Assembly (NCBI RefSeq): GCF_014673495.1
Contig: NZ_CP051006.1
Coordinates: forward strand, 5,642,001-5,706,000
From: Streptomyces griseofuscus
GTDB lineage: Bacteria; Actinomycetota; Actinomycetes; Streptomycetales; Streptomycetaceae
DNA length: 64,000 nucleotides
Reading direction: 5' to 3'
This document shows, piece after piece, positions 7,170 to 14,744 of the stretch (positions are counted from its first letter, which is position 1; every line of letters starts with the position of its first letter). The position numbers were made by a program, and so were the translations under genes. Below the pieces are notes generated by a model. The model was not told where the DNA came from and made no database searches. It was given only the letters and a program-made list of their open reading frames with translations.

Positions 7170-8675
7170 ATGACGGGCTGGGATCTGCGTCCGCAGGGCA
7201 TCAGTCAGGTGCTGTCGACGACGGGGAAGACGGCGTCGCATCTGGAGACGCAGGCCAAGGACTTCGGCAAGCATCTCCAGTCGGCGGCGTCGAGCGCGGG
7301 CATGATCTGTGCGGGCGACGGCTCGGGCGGCTCCGGCGGCCAGGGTGGTCAGGGCGGCGAGGACGGCGGCAAGACGCAGGGCGGCCTGGTGGCGCTGGCG
7401 TTGTCGGAGTACGCCGAGCACGCGACCAAGGACCTTCAGTTCATCGCGGCGCGGGCGAGCGAGCCGGAGGTGCCGTACTGGTGGACCGAGGCCCGCGCCA
7501 CCACCGGCGTCAAGCAGGCCGAGGAACTCGCCGGGGCCTTCGCGGCCCGTATCGCCACCCTGGTCGGCGGCACCGCCTGGCCGCGGGAGGCAGCGCGTTC
7601 GCTGGCGGTGGTCAAGACCGACGGGATACGCGCGGTGCCGACTCCGGCCGCGGCGCAGCCCGCCGTGGACGTGCTCACGGACCGGGTCGCCGTGGTGATC
7701 CAGGACCGTCCGGTGGTCGCGATGACCGCCTGGCTCGCGGATGCCTTCCGGGCCGTCGCCGAAGCCGAACTCGGCCTGCAGATCGTCACCCCCGCCGGCA
7801 CGCGGCTGTCCCCGGCGGTCCGCAACAACCTGCCGGGCTGGCCCTCGCGCTGGGTGGTGCAGGACGAGAAGGGCGGCTACTACGACGGCCTGTCCGGAGC
7901 GGCGCTGCACTGGGACAACGGCATGTTCGCGCCGGTCGCGTCCCCCGACCCGGAGGCCACCCGGGAGGACCCCCGCGCCCCGATGGCGGACTCGTTCGCC
8001 CCGACGACCGCGGATGACGGCGAACGCCAGCTGGCCGTGTCCTTCCGGGCGATCCACCCGGCGGACGAACGGCTCGTGCTCGGCGGTGCGCTGGAGGCCG
8101 TATGGCGTGAACTCACCGGTGAGCCGCCGGCCGGCTGGGGCACCGAGGAGCCCGCCAATCTGCCGTGGTCACCGCGCCAGTTGACGGATGTGGCGTACGA
8201 GCGTGCCCCTCAGCCGACCTGGCTGGTGGCCGTCGGCAGCCCGGAGCGCCCGGGGCTCGCGACGGTCCGGATCAGCCGTACCGAGGGCGGGGTGGAGGAG
8301 GACGTCACGCTGGCGTTCGGCTACGGCCCGGGGGAGGAGATGCCGACGGACACCGAGGTGATCCGGGCGGCCGAGGTTCTCGCCACCCGGCACGACCTCC
8401 AGTCGATGCTGGTCCAGGTCCGCAGGGCCCGCCGTGACCTGTCCGTACCCCCGCGCTTCGAGGGCCCCGGCGTCCCGTACGCCTTCGTCCTGGGCGCCGA
8501 CGAGGTGCGGGAGATGCCCGGCGACCGGGCCCGGCGCACGCCGTTGCCCCAGCCGCCGCGCGAGCTGGGCCCGAAGCGCCGTCCGGCGTTGTACTACCCG
8601 TTCCCGGGCAACCCCTCGGACCTCTCGGGATGGACGGACTTCGAGCGCCTGATGAGCCACCTCAAGGGGCTCTGA
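7170..8675 (+). CDS. ESX-associated protein: DUF6507-like N-terminus fused to DUF6177-like body
   Basis: A 501-residue protein. Residues 1-95 (MTGWDLRPQGISQVLSTTGK, then AASSAGMICAGDG and a Gly/Gln-rich stretch, then ALSEYAEHATKDLQFIAARA) resemble the WXG100-like DUF6507 family, whose members are usually stand-alone proteins of about 110 residues. From about residue 98 (EVPYWWTEARATTG) to the end it resembles DUF6177 (DRPVVAMTAWLADAF, GLQIVTPAGTRLSPAVRNNL, WVVQDEKGGYYDGLSGA, TEEPANLPWSPRQLT, RPALYYPFPGN), from memory a Streptomyces family of ESX neighbourhoods. The usual N-terminal part of DUF6177 appears to be missing. The frame is open throughout with normal codon bias. Family names are recalled, not searched. 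Biochemical function is unknown. Confidence 0.7.
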   Translation: MTGWDLRPQGISQVLSTTGKTASHLETQAKDFGKHLQSAASSAGMICAGDGSGGSGGQGGQGGEDGGKTQGGLVALALSEYAEHATKDLQFIAARASEPEVPYWWTEARATTGVKQAEELAGAFAARIATLVGGTAWPREAARSLAVVKTDGIRAVPTPAAAQPAVDVLTDRVAVVIQDRPVVAMTAWLADAFRAVAEAELGLQIVTPAGTRLSPAVRNNLPGWPSRWVVQDEKGGYYDGLSGAALHWDNGMFAPVASPDPEATREDPRAPMADSFAPTTADDGERQLAVSFRAIHPADERLVLGGALEAVWRELTGEPPAGWGTEEPANLPWSPRQLTDVAYERAPQPTWLVAVGSPERPGLATVRISRTEGGVEEDVTLAFGYGPGEEMPTDTEVIRAAEVLATRHDLQSMLVQVRRARRDLSVPPRFEGPGVPYAFVLGADEVREMPGDRARRTPLPQPPRELGPKRRPALYYPFPGNPSDLSGWTDFERLMSHLKGL

Positions 8676-8700
8676 AGTAAGGGGCTCTGACGTAAGGGGC

Positions 8701-9888
8701 TCAGACGCCCGCCTTCACCGGCTCCCGTTCCTTGAGCTGCCGTTCGCGGGCCAGTTCGGTGGCGTCCTGGACGAAGGCCCAGGCCATCTTGGGCTCCATG
8801 GCGAAGCGGAACACCCGTTGCACCGGCTTGGTGCACAGGAGGGTGACGGTGGCCACCGCGAGGACGGTGACGACGGCCGAGCCGTAGTCGCCGTAGCGCT
8901 GGGCGATGTCGAAGCCGCCGAGGAAGAGCACGCTCTTGATCACGAAGCCGTGCAGCAGATAGCCGTACAGGGTGCCCGCGCCGAGCGCCGTGAACCAGGT
9001 GCGGCGGCCCGGCACCCAGGCCAGGAAGCAGGCGGTCAGCAGCACCGCGCAGCCGAACATGGCCAGCGTCATCAGCGGCCCGATCCACCACGGGGCGCCG
9101 AGTTCCTGGGCGGCGTTCTGGCGGTAGAACCAGTTGTCGTTCATGTGCGGCGCGGTCCACCAGCCGATGGCCAGGGCCGCCGCGAACACCGGCAGCGACA
9201 CGATCCGCATCCGGCGGGTACGCATCAGCGCGAAGTGCTCCGGCTTCAGCAGCAGTCCGAGGACGAAACACGGCAGGAACTGGAGGATGCGGCCGAAGTC
9301 CAGGCTGCCGTCCACCCCCGGGGTGACAGATCCGATCATGGCGAGGCCGAGCGCGATCGGCAGCGGCCAGCGCACCAGCTTCCACAGCGGGGTGGTCATC
9401 CGCCACACGAACAGCGCGAGCAGGAACCACGTCAGGTAGTACGGCGAGAAGAGGTTGATCGGGCCGTCCATGTGACCCGCGTACCGCTTGAACAGCGAGT
9501 AGGCGAGCTGGAACAGCACATATGGCACCGCGACGCCGGTGATCAGGCGCTTCACCCGGTCCGGGCGCATGTCGAAACTGCGGGAGAAATAGCCGGAGAT
9601 GACGATGAACGCCGGCATGTGGAACGTGTAGACGACGTTGTACAGGTCTTCCAGCGCCCGGTTGTCCGTCTTCAGGGGGGACCAGGAGTGCCCGATCGCC
9701 ACCAGTGCGATCGCCAGGTACTTGGCGTTGTCGAAGAACGGATCGCGCTCTTTGCCGGGTCTGACTGCCTTCGCCTGCTCCTCCTGCGCACGCTGCGGGG
9801 CACGCGGTCCGGGCACTCCATCCGCCGGCGACTGTGCCGGGGGGAGCGGCCGTGGGTTCTGGCCGGGGGACGAGGCGGCGTCAAACAT
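8701..9888 (-). CDS. Integral-membrane acyltransferase (acyltransferase_3 / OafA-like)
   Basis: About 395 residues with roughly ten membrane helices after a Pro/Ala-rich hydrophilic N-terminus. The domain opens PFFDNAKYLAIALVAIGHSW, whose His is the catalytic position of the family, followed by YTFHMPAFIVISGYFSRSF. Such enzymes transfer acyl groups onto extracellular or membrane polysaccharides, peptidoglycan or antibiotics. I chose ATG 9888; an in-frame ATG at 9939 would add 17 residues with un-Streptomyces codons (including TTA) that look non-coding. The acceptor substrate is unknown, and it is convergent with the ESX-like operon, ending 25 nt from it. Confidence 0.85.
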   Translation of the reverse strand: MFDAASSPGQNPRPLPPAQSPADGVPGPRAPQRAQEEQAKAVRPGKERDPFFDNAKYLAIALVAIGHSWSPLKTDNRALEDLYNVVYTFHMPAFIVISGYFSRSFDMRPDRVKRLITGVAVPYVLFQLAYSLFKRYAGHMDGPINLFSPYYLTWFLLALFVWRMTTPLWKLVRWPLPIALGLAMIGSVTPGVDGSLDFGRILQFLPCFVLGLLLKPEHFALMRTRRMRIVSLPVFAAALAIGWWTAPHMNDNWFYRQNAAQELGAPWWIGPLMTLAMFGCAVLLTACFLAWVPGRRTWFTALGAGTLYGYLLHGFVIKSVLFLGGFDIAQRYGDYGSAVVTVLAVATVTLLCTKPVQRVFRFAMEPKMAWAFVQDATELARERQLKEREPVKAGV

Positions 9889-10349
9889 CTCAGGCACCCT
9901 AGCGTCGTCGGCGGGATTTCGTAAAACCCCCCTAGTCATTCCTGGTTATCCCCTTCGTATGCCCCGGGATTTCCCGAACTTGCCTCCCCCGCGCACGTGA
10001 TGATGCACACACAGAGGTCCACCGTTGGCTCCTGATGTACCGATTCATCCCCAATAATTGGGGCATACCGCACCTCGGCACCCTCTGGATGTAGTCAAGG
10101 TGTCATCAATTCGAATTACCTGCACACGAGATGTGTGGACACGGAAACGAACGCGCACAATTACGGCCGGAGTCCCGCGCGCCCGTCCATCGAATTGCAG
10201 TGCGGTACGACCCCTGCGCGGGGACGGCCTGTCCGACATCCTGTCAGCGGCCGCATGGAGCAGGCCTGTTGGTGGCACGATGGTTCTGGCGGGGGTGCGG
10301 GCCGTACCCCCGGGCCGGCAGAGGGACCGACCGAGGGTTGTGATCAGTT
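9889..10349. other. Relatively AT-rich divergent intergenic region with a 15-bp palindrome
   Basis: About 460 nt without a supported gene. It contains the palindrome CCCCAATAATTGGGG at 10049-10063 in a locally AT-rich patch (10085-10130 also AT-rich), which is unusual for this genome and suggests promoter or operator DNA for the two divergent genes. Reading frames through 10131-10371 have poor codon bias. Confidence 0.5.
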
Positions 10350-10544
10350 GTGGCCATTTCGCTGTCCGTAGTGGTGCTGTTGGCGGTCATCCTGGTGGTG
10401 CTCATAAGAGGGAAGAGCCTCAAGGCGGGACCGGCCCTGGTGGCCGTGCTCTTCGGCTTCTTCCTGGCCTCCAGCGGCATGGCGCCGTCCATCCAGCGGT
10501 TCCTGAACTCGATAGCGGACTCGATCTCCTCGATCAAGTTCTGA
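10350..10544 (+). CDS. Small membrane protein of unknown function
   Basis: A 64-residue protein starting at GTG 10350 with GAGGG about 13 nt upstream. Residues 4-20 (SLSVVVLLAVILVVLIR) form one membrane helix and residues 27-45 (GPALVAVLFGFFLASSGMA) a second; the C-terminus is a short amphipathic segment (PSIQRFLNSIADSISSIKF). Codon bias is strong. It resembles a conserved Streptomyces hypothetical, but I do not recognise a function. It is convergent with the TetR gene and followed by a hairpin at 10583-10603. Confidence 0.72.
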   Translation: MAISLSVVVLLAVILVVLIRGKSLKAGPALVAVLFGFFLASSGMAPSIQRFLNSIADSISSIKF

Positions 10545-10582
10545 CCGTCGACGATCACGCTCCGACCGTCGGACCCCGACGA

Positions 10583-10603
10583 GCCGGCACCCCCGGTGCC
10601 GGC
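10583..10603. terminator. Hairpin between small membrane protein and TetR gene
   Basis: GCCGGCACC / GGTGCCGGC, a perfect 9-bp stem with a CCC loop, lying between two convergent stop codons. Confidence 0.6.
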
Positions 10604-10642
10604 CGCCGCCCGCGGCGCGGGTACCGCCGGGCACGGGTACCG

Positions 10643-11281
10643 CTAGTGGTACAGATGCCGCTGCTCGGCCGGCTGCCGGCTGATGAACACCAGGCGGTCG
10701 AAGTCCACGGCCACCCCGCGCAGCAGCAGGTCCACCAGCGCGCGCGCCGAGGACGCGTCGACGGGTGCCTCGCCCAGCAGCGCCCGCCGGTACACCACCG
10801 ACGCGAGCAGGTCCACGAACAGCTCGGGATCCACGTCCGGCTGGAGGTCCCCGCGCTCGACGGCCCGCCGCACCGCGACCGCGGCGGCCGCCCGGCCGGG
10901 CTGTACGAGGCTGCGCAGCAGGTACTCATGGAGGCCGGGGTCGGCGGAGCAGTCGGCGATCAGCGGCGCGAGCACCCCGGCCGGCAGCCGCTCGTGCAGC
11001 ACCTCGGCGAGCAGCCGCACACTCTGGTGCAGATCGCAGCGCGTGCAGCCGTTGTCCGGCGCGGGCGGCACGACGAGGACCGAGGCGAGCGCGTCGATCA
11101 CCAGACGCTGCCGCTGGGGCCAGCGGCGGCGGATCGCGGCCTTGCTGGTGCCCGCGAGGGCCGCCACCTTCTCCAGCGCGAGCGCGCCGTAGCCGTCCTC
11201 GCGCAGCAGTTCCACGGTCGCCGTCAGCACCGCCGCGTCGATCGCCGGGTCCCTGGGCCGGCCGCCGGCCGCCGGGCTCAC
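10643..11281 (-). CDS. TetR-family transcriptional regulator
   Basis: A 212-residue regulator. GTG start at 11281 overlaps the TGA of the upstream glyoxalase gene (GTGA), so the pair is translationally coupled. Residues about 8-60 are the TetR helix-turn-helix (RDPAIDAAVLTATVELLRED, then LALEKVAALAGTSKAAIRRR with a Trp-Pro at the wing). The C-terminal helical domain contains a short Cys pair (CTRCD) near residue 83 and VDPELFVDLLASVVYRRALL. The likely target is its own operon, through the inverted repeat at 11694-11727. The ligand may be a reactive carbonyl or a glyoxalase substrate; this is inference from the partner gene. Confidence 0.9.
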   Translation of the reverse strand: MSPAAGGRPRDPAIDAAVLTATVELLREDGYGALALEKVAALAGTSKAAIRRRWPQRQRLVIDALASVLVVPPAPDNGCTRCDLHQSVRLLAEVLHERLPAGVLAPLIADCSADPGLHEYLLRSLVQPGRAAAAVAVRRAVERGDLQPDVDPELFVDLLASVVYRRALLGEAPVDASSARALVDLLLRGVAVDFDRLVFISRQPAEQRHLYH

Positions 11282-11664
11282 GCGGCGACATCCTCGGGGT
11301 ACCAGCGCAGCTCCACGGTGTTTCCCTCGGGATCGCGCACATAGACCGACTGGGCGGACCCCCGGGCGCCCCACCGCGGCACGGGCCCCTCGATCACGTC
11401 GAAGACGCCGGAGCCGATGACCTCCTGCCAGTCCAGCGGGTCCACCACCAGGCAGATGTGGTCGACATTGGACTCGCCGCGCGGCCGCTCGAACAGGTCG
11501 ATGACGGTGGTGGCGCTGACCCGCACGGACGGGAACGACACCTTCCCGGCCCGCCACTCCTCCACCCGCTCACCGGCGAGTCCCAGCGGCCCGGTGTAGA
11601 ACGCCAGTGCCCGCTCGACGTCCGAGACGTTGAGCACCAGGTGGTCGAAGTCCTTGATCCGCAT
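11278..11664 (-). CDS. Glyoxalase/VOC-superfamily metalloenzyme
   Basis: A 128-residue VOC-fold protein: MRIKDFDHLVLNVSDVERAL at the N-terminus with the first metal His, NVDHICLVVD in the middle with a second, and VYVRDPEGNTVELRWYPED at the C-terminus with the metal Glu. Family members act as glyoxalase I, ring-cleaving dioxygenases or resistance proteins; the exact reaction is unclear. ATG 11664 follows GGGGGAAA. The frame extends upstream to 11790 but that part covers the operator and a terminator and is not coding. It is the first gene of a two-gene operon with the TetR regulator. Confidence 0.88.
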   Translation of the reverse strand: MRIKDFDHLVLNVSDVERALAFYTGPLGLAGERVEEWRAGKVSFPSVRVSATTVIDLFERPRGESNVDHICLVVDPLDWQEVIGSGVFDVIEGPVPRWGARGSAQSVYVRDPEGNTVELRWYPEDVAA

Positions 11665-11693
11665 GATGAATTTCCCCCTGCTGTGGTCGTTCC

Positions 11694-11727
11694 GAGTTAT
11701 GTTCCGTACCGGTGCGGAACATAACTC
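11694..11727 (-). promoter_or_regulatory. Probable TetR operator: perfect 13-bp inverted repeat
   Basis: GAGTTATGTTCCG (11694-11706), eight spacer bases TACCGGTG, and its exact complement CGGAACATAACTC (11715-11727). It lies 30 nt upstream of the glyoxalase ATG, within the expected promoter. It is more AT-rich than its surroundings. Size and position fit an autoregulatory TetR site. Confidence 0.72.
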
Positions 11728-11745
11728 ATGTGCGACGGAACGGCA

Positions 11746-11784
11746 AAGGCCCAGGGAGAGGAGGCAACCTCTCACCTGGGCCTT
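11746..11784 (-). terminator. Terminator of tRNA-Gly
   Basis: AAGGCCCAGG / CCTGGGCCTT outer stem with inner GAGAGG / CCTCTC and a short loop. It begins 11 nt beyond the 3' end of the minus-strand tRNA-Gly. Confidence 0.75.
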
Positions 11785-11794
11785 CGGCATCCAG

Positions 11795-11865
11795 AGCGGG
11801 CGACGGGAATCGAACCCGCGTAGCTAGTTTGGAAGACTAGGGCTCTACCATTGAGCTACGCCCGC
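11795..11865 (-). tRNA. tRNA-Gly(UCC)
   Basis: Cloverleaf on the minus strand: acceptor GCGGGCG/CGCCCGC, D-arm GTAGCTCAATGGTAGAGC, anticodon arm with loop CTTCCAA (anticodon TCC), and T-arm with GGTTCGATTCC. The 3' CCA is not encoded. It reads GGA/GGG codons. Confidence 0.97.
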
Positions 11866-12003
11866 AGCGCTGCGCCGCAGGTCGAGGACCGCGGCACTCA
11901 GGCATCGTAGCGGGTCCTCCGCCGCTTGGGCCAACATGTCCGATCACCGAACACCATGCGCCCCGCCTCGAAGAATGCGGCCGACGCGGGCCGCCGGGCC
12001 ATG

Positions 12004-12009
12004 TACCCT
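12004..12009 (+). promoter_or_regulatory. -10 element of tRNA-Pro
   Basis: TACCCT, 16 nt upstream of the mature tRNA 5' end. No clear -35 was found at the usual spacing. Confidence 0.45.
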
Positions 12010-12025
12010 ACGTCTCGCACACAGA

Positions 12026-12102
12026 CGGGGTGTGGCGCAGCTTGGTAGCGCGTCCGCTTTGGGAGCGGAAGGCCGTGGGTTCAAATCCCGCCACCCCGAC
12101 CA
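12026..12102 (+). tRNA. tRNA-Pro(UGG), CCA encoded
   Basis: Acceptor CGGGGTG/CACCCCG, D-arm GGCGCAGCTTGGTAGCGC, anticodon stem TCCGC/GCGGA with loop TTTGGGA (anticodon TGG), T-loop TTCAAAT. Discriminator A and an encoded CCA at 12100-12102, unlike the other tRNAs in this window. Confidence 0.97.
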
Positions 12103-12345
12103 TCGATCGGCCTTTTCGCCGAGTCCTTCGCCCAGTCCTGGTCGAGTTCCGGCCGCGTTCCGGCCGCGTCCGCCGGTGGCGCCACGAAGATCGCCTTTTG
12201 GGGCGCCGAACGCGTGCGGTTACTATGCAAGCTGCACGCCCGTGTGCCCGGCCCTCACGGCCTACGTACTCCTCCGGGCGGCGAATCCGCCGGACCTGTC
12301 TGGCTCCGGCAGAACCCAAGCAGTCAGCCACAAGGAGACCGAACC

Positions 12346-13713
12346 GTGAAGAGCGCCGTGGAGACCCTGAACCCGACCCGGGTTCGGCTCACTGTCGAGG
12401 TGCCCTTCGAGGAGCTCAAGGACAGCCTCGACGCGGCGTACAGCAAGATCAACCAGCAGGTCACGGTGAAGGGCTTCCGCAAGGGCAAGATCCCTGCCCG
12501 CGTCATCGACCAGCGGTTCGGCCGCGGTGCGGTCCTGGAGGAGGCGGTCAACGACGCGCTTCCGAAGTTCTACACCGAGGCGGTCAACGAGGCCGAGCTG
12601 AGCCCGCTGGGCCAGCCCGACGTCGACATCACCGAGCTGAAGGACGGCGAGACGCTGAACTTCACCGCCGAGGTCGACGTCCGCCCGGCCCTCGAGATCC
12701 CGGACTACTCCGGCATCGAGGTCGAGGTCGACGCCATCGAGGTCACCGACGAGGACATCGAGAAGTCGGTGGAGCAGCTCCGCGAGCGCTTCGCCTCCAC
12801 CACCCCGGTGGAGCGCGCCGCCGAGGACGGCGACGTCGTCACCATCGACCTGGAGGCCAAGGTCGACGGCGAGGTGCTGGAGGACGGCATCGCCAGCGGC
12901 GTCTCCTACACCATCGGCTCCGGCGAGCTGCTCGACGGCATCGACGAGGCCGTCAAGGGCCTGTCCGCCGGCGAGGAGGCCACCTTCACCTCCGAGCTGA
13001 AGGGCGGCTCCGCCGCGGGCAAGGAGGCCGAGGTCTCCGTCAAGGTCACCCAGGTCGCCAAGCGCGAACTGCCGGAGCTGGACGACGAGTTCGCGCAGCT
13101 CGCCTCCGAGTTCGACACGCTGGACGAGCTCAGGGCCGACAGCCGCAAGCGCCTCGCGAACATGAAGGAGTTCGACCAGGCCACGCAGGCCCAGGAGCGC
13201 GTCCTGGAGAAGCTCCTGGAGCTGCTCGAGGTCCCGGTCCCCGAGAAGCTGCTCGAGGACGAGGTCAACACCCGCAAGCACAACCTGGAGCACCACCAGC
13301 TCGGCCAGATGGGCCTGACCCTCGACAAGTACCTGGAGATCCAGGGCAAGACCGCCGAAGAGTTCGAGACCGAGACCCGCGAGGCCGCGGTCAAGGGCAT
13401 CAAGACCCAGTTCGTCCTGGACGAGCTGGTCAAGAAGGAGCAGCTGAACGTCAACCAGGAGGAGCTCACCGAGCACCTCATGCGGCGTGCGGCCTCCTCC
13501 GGCATGTCCCCCGACCAGTTCGCCCAGGCCGTCGTCGAGGGTGGCCAGGTGCCGCTCCTCGTCGGCGAGGTCGCCCGCGGCAAGGCCCTGGCCGTCGTGG
13601 TCGAGGCCGCCACGGTGAAGGACACCAACGGCGAGATCGTGGACCTCGGCGACGAGGACGAGGAGACCGAGGCCACCGAGGCCGAGGCCGCCGAGGAGAC
13701 CACCGAGGCCTGA
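12346..13713 (+). CDS. tig: Trigger factor (ribosome-associated chaperone / peptidyl-prolyl isomerase)
   Basis: A 455-residue chaperone that binds the ribosome exit tunnel and meets nascent chains. Domain order is standard. The N-terminal ribosome-binding domain carries the signature loop GFRKGKIPARVIDQRFG (residues about 44-60). The FKBP-type isomerase domain follows (about 150-245, with EDGDVVTIDLEAK and SGELLDGIDEAVKGL). The C-terminal helical arm domain ends in an acidic Glu/Ala-rich tail (EDEETEATEAEAAEETTEA). GTG 12346 follows AAGGAG; the longer frame from 12214 is non-coding leader. A strong terminator follows at 13743. It precedes clpP1P2, as in many bacteria. Confidence 0.97.
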   Translation: MKSAVETLNPTRVRLTVEVPFEELKDSLDAAYSKINQQVTVKGFRKGKIPARVIDQRFGRGAVLEEAVNDALPKFYTEAVNEAELSPLGQPDVDITELKDGETLNFTAEVDVRPALEIPDYSGIEVEVDAIEVTDEDIEKSVEQLRERFASTTPVERAAEDGDVVTIDLEAKVDGEVLEDGIASGVSYTIGSGELLDGIDEAVKGLSAGEEATFTSELKGGSAAGKEAEVSVKVTQVAKRELPELDDEFAQLASEFDTLDELRADSRKRLANMKEFDQATQAQERVLEKLLELLEVPVPEKLLEDEVNTRKHNLEHHQLGQMGLTLDKYLEIQGKTAEEFETETREAAVKGIKTQFVLDELVKKEQLNVNQEELTEHLMRRAASSGMSPDQFAQAVVEGGQVPLLVGEVARGKALAVVVEAATVKDTNGEIVDLGDEDEETEATEAEAAEETTEA

Positions 13714-13742
13714 GCTGCCCCACGGCACCTCTGACGCTCGTA

Positions 13743-13777
13743 CGACGGGCCCCCGGGACTTTCCCGGGGGCCCGTCG
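13743..13777 (+). terminator. Terminator after tig
   Basis: CGACGGGCCCCCGGGA pairs with TCCCGGGGGCCCGTCG (16 bp) around a CTT loop, 30 nt beyond the tig stop. It separates tig from the clp genes. Confidence 0.88.
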
Positions 13778-13898
13778 GCGTACCGCGACGTGGCCGGCCG
13801 GCCCGGAGCCTGCCGTCGTACCGGCGAGGACAAGCCATTCCCGCGTACGACCCGCACCTCGGCACCCCGCTCCGCACCCGGCCTGACCGGGCGGAGCG

Positions 13899-13915
13899 CT
13901 ACGCCCCCGGCGAAC
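13899..13915 (+). promoter_or_regulatory. Candidate ClgR box upstream of clpP1
   Basis: CTACGC, five bases, GCGAAC. Read on the other strand it is GTTCGC-N5-GCGTAG, close to the GTTCGC-N5-GCG type motif recalled for ClgR, the activator of clp genes in Streptomyces. It lies about 40 nt upstream of a TAGGGT -10-like hexamer at 13954-13959 and 143 nt before the preferred clpP1 start. Confidence 0.5.
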
Positions 13916-14057
13916 AGTCGCTACTCCGGGATTCCCCGAACGTGCCCGAGCGTTAGGGTCCATGAGTACGGGGGCAGGGGAGTCTCCTGAAACCCCCGAA
14001 CCTCCGGCAGGACGACTGAGACGGCTCGGCGCCGTCGTGAGACGACCAGGTGGATAC

Positions 14058-14675
14058 GTGACGAATCTGATGCCCTCCGCCGCCGGCGAGCCCTCCATCG
14101 GTGGCGGCCTCGGCGACCAGGTCTACAACCGGCTGCTCGGCGAGCGGATCATCTTCCTCGGCCAGCAGGTCGACGATGACATCGCCAACAAGATCACCGC
14201 TCAGCTGCTGCTCCTTGCCGCCGATCCGGACAAGGACATCTACCTCTACATCAACAGCCCCGGCGGCTCGGTGACGGCCGGCATGGCGATCTACGACACC
14301 ATGCAGTACATCCCGAACGACGTGGTCACCATCGCGATGGGCATGGCGGCCTCCATGGGCCAGTTCCTGCTCACCGGCGGTGCCGCGGGCAAGCGCTTCG
14401 CCCTGCCGCACGCCGACATCATGATGCACCAGGGCTCCGCGGGCCTCGGCGGTTCGGTCACGGACATCAAGATCCAGGCCGAGTACCTGCTGCGCACCAA
14501 GCACCGCATGGCGGAGCTGACCGCGATGCACTCCGGCCAGACCTTCGAGACGATCACCCGGGACGCGGACCGCGACCGCTGGTTCACCCCGGAAGAGGCC
14601 AAGGAGTACGGTCTCATTGACGAGATCATCACGAACGCCTCGGGTGTTCCGGGAGGCGGCGGCACCGGTGCCTGA
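14058..14675 (+). CDS. clpP1: ATP-dependent Clp protease proteolytic subunit ClpP1
   Basis: A 205-residue serine protease subunit. The N-terminus (VTNLMPSAAGEPSIGGGLGD) matches, from memory, the usual Streptomyces ClpP1 start at GTG 14058, preceded by CAGG. The ATG at 13962 would add 32 residues over the likely promoter/leader. The catalytic Ser lies in MGMAASMGQFLL, His in ADIMMHQGSAG, Asp in RDADRDRWF. The His-region and the MMHQ sequence differ a little from the common LIHQP form. ClpP1 and ClpP2 co-assemble and are fed by ClpX or ClpC. The gene is 69 nt upstream of clpP2. Confidence 0.95.
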   Translation: MTNLMPSAAGEPSIGGGLGDQVYNRLLGERIIFLGQQVDDDIANKITAQLLLLAADPDKDIYLYINSPGGSVTAGMAIYDTMQYIPNDVVTIAMGMAASMGQFLLTGGAAGKRFALPHADIMMHQGSAGLGGSVTDIKIQAEYLLRTKHRMAELTAMHSGQTFETITRDADRDRWFTPEEAKEYGLIDEIITNASGVPGGGGTGA

Positions 14676-14744
14676 CCGGCCCGGCCATGCCACGCACCGC
14701 CACCACCCACGCCCCCAGAACGCCACCAGGACGGTGAACATCCC

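Noticed and set aside
10131..10371. Two overlapping ORFs of 70-78 residues upstream of the small membrane protein
   Set aside because: Random-looking codon use and they span the likely promoter and ribosome site of the GTG-10350 gene.
13962..14057. Upstream ATG extending ClpP1 by 32 residues
   Set aside because: No ribosome site, the extension matches no ClpP1 N-terminus I know, and it overlaps a likely promoter.
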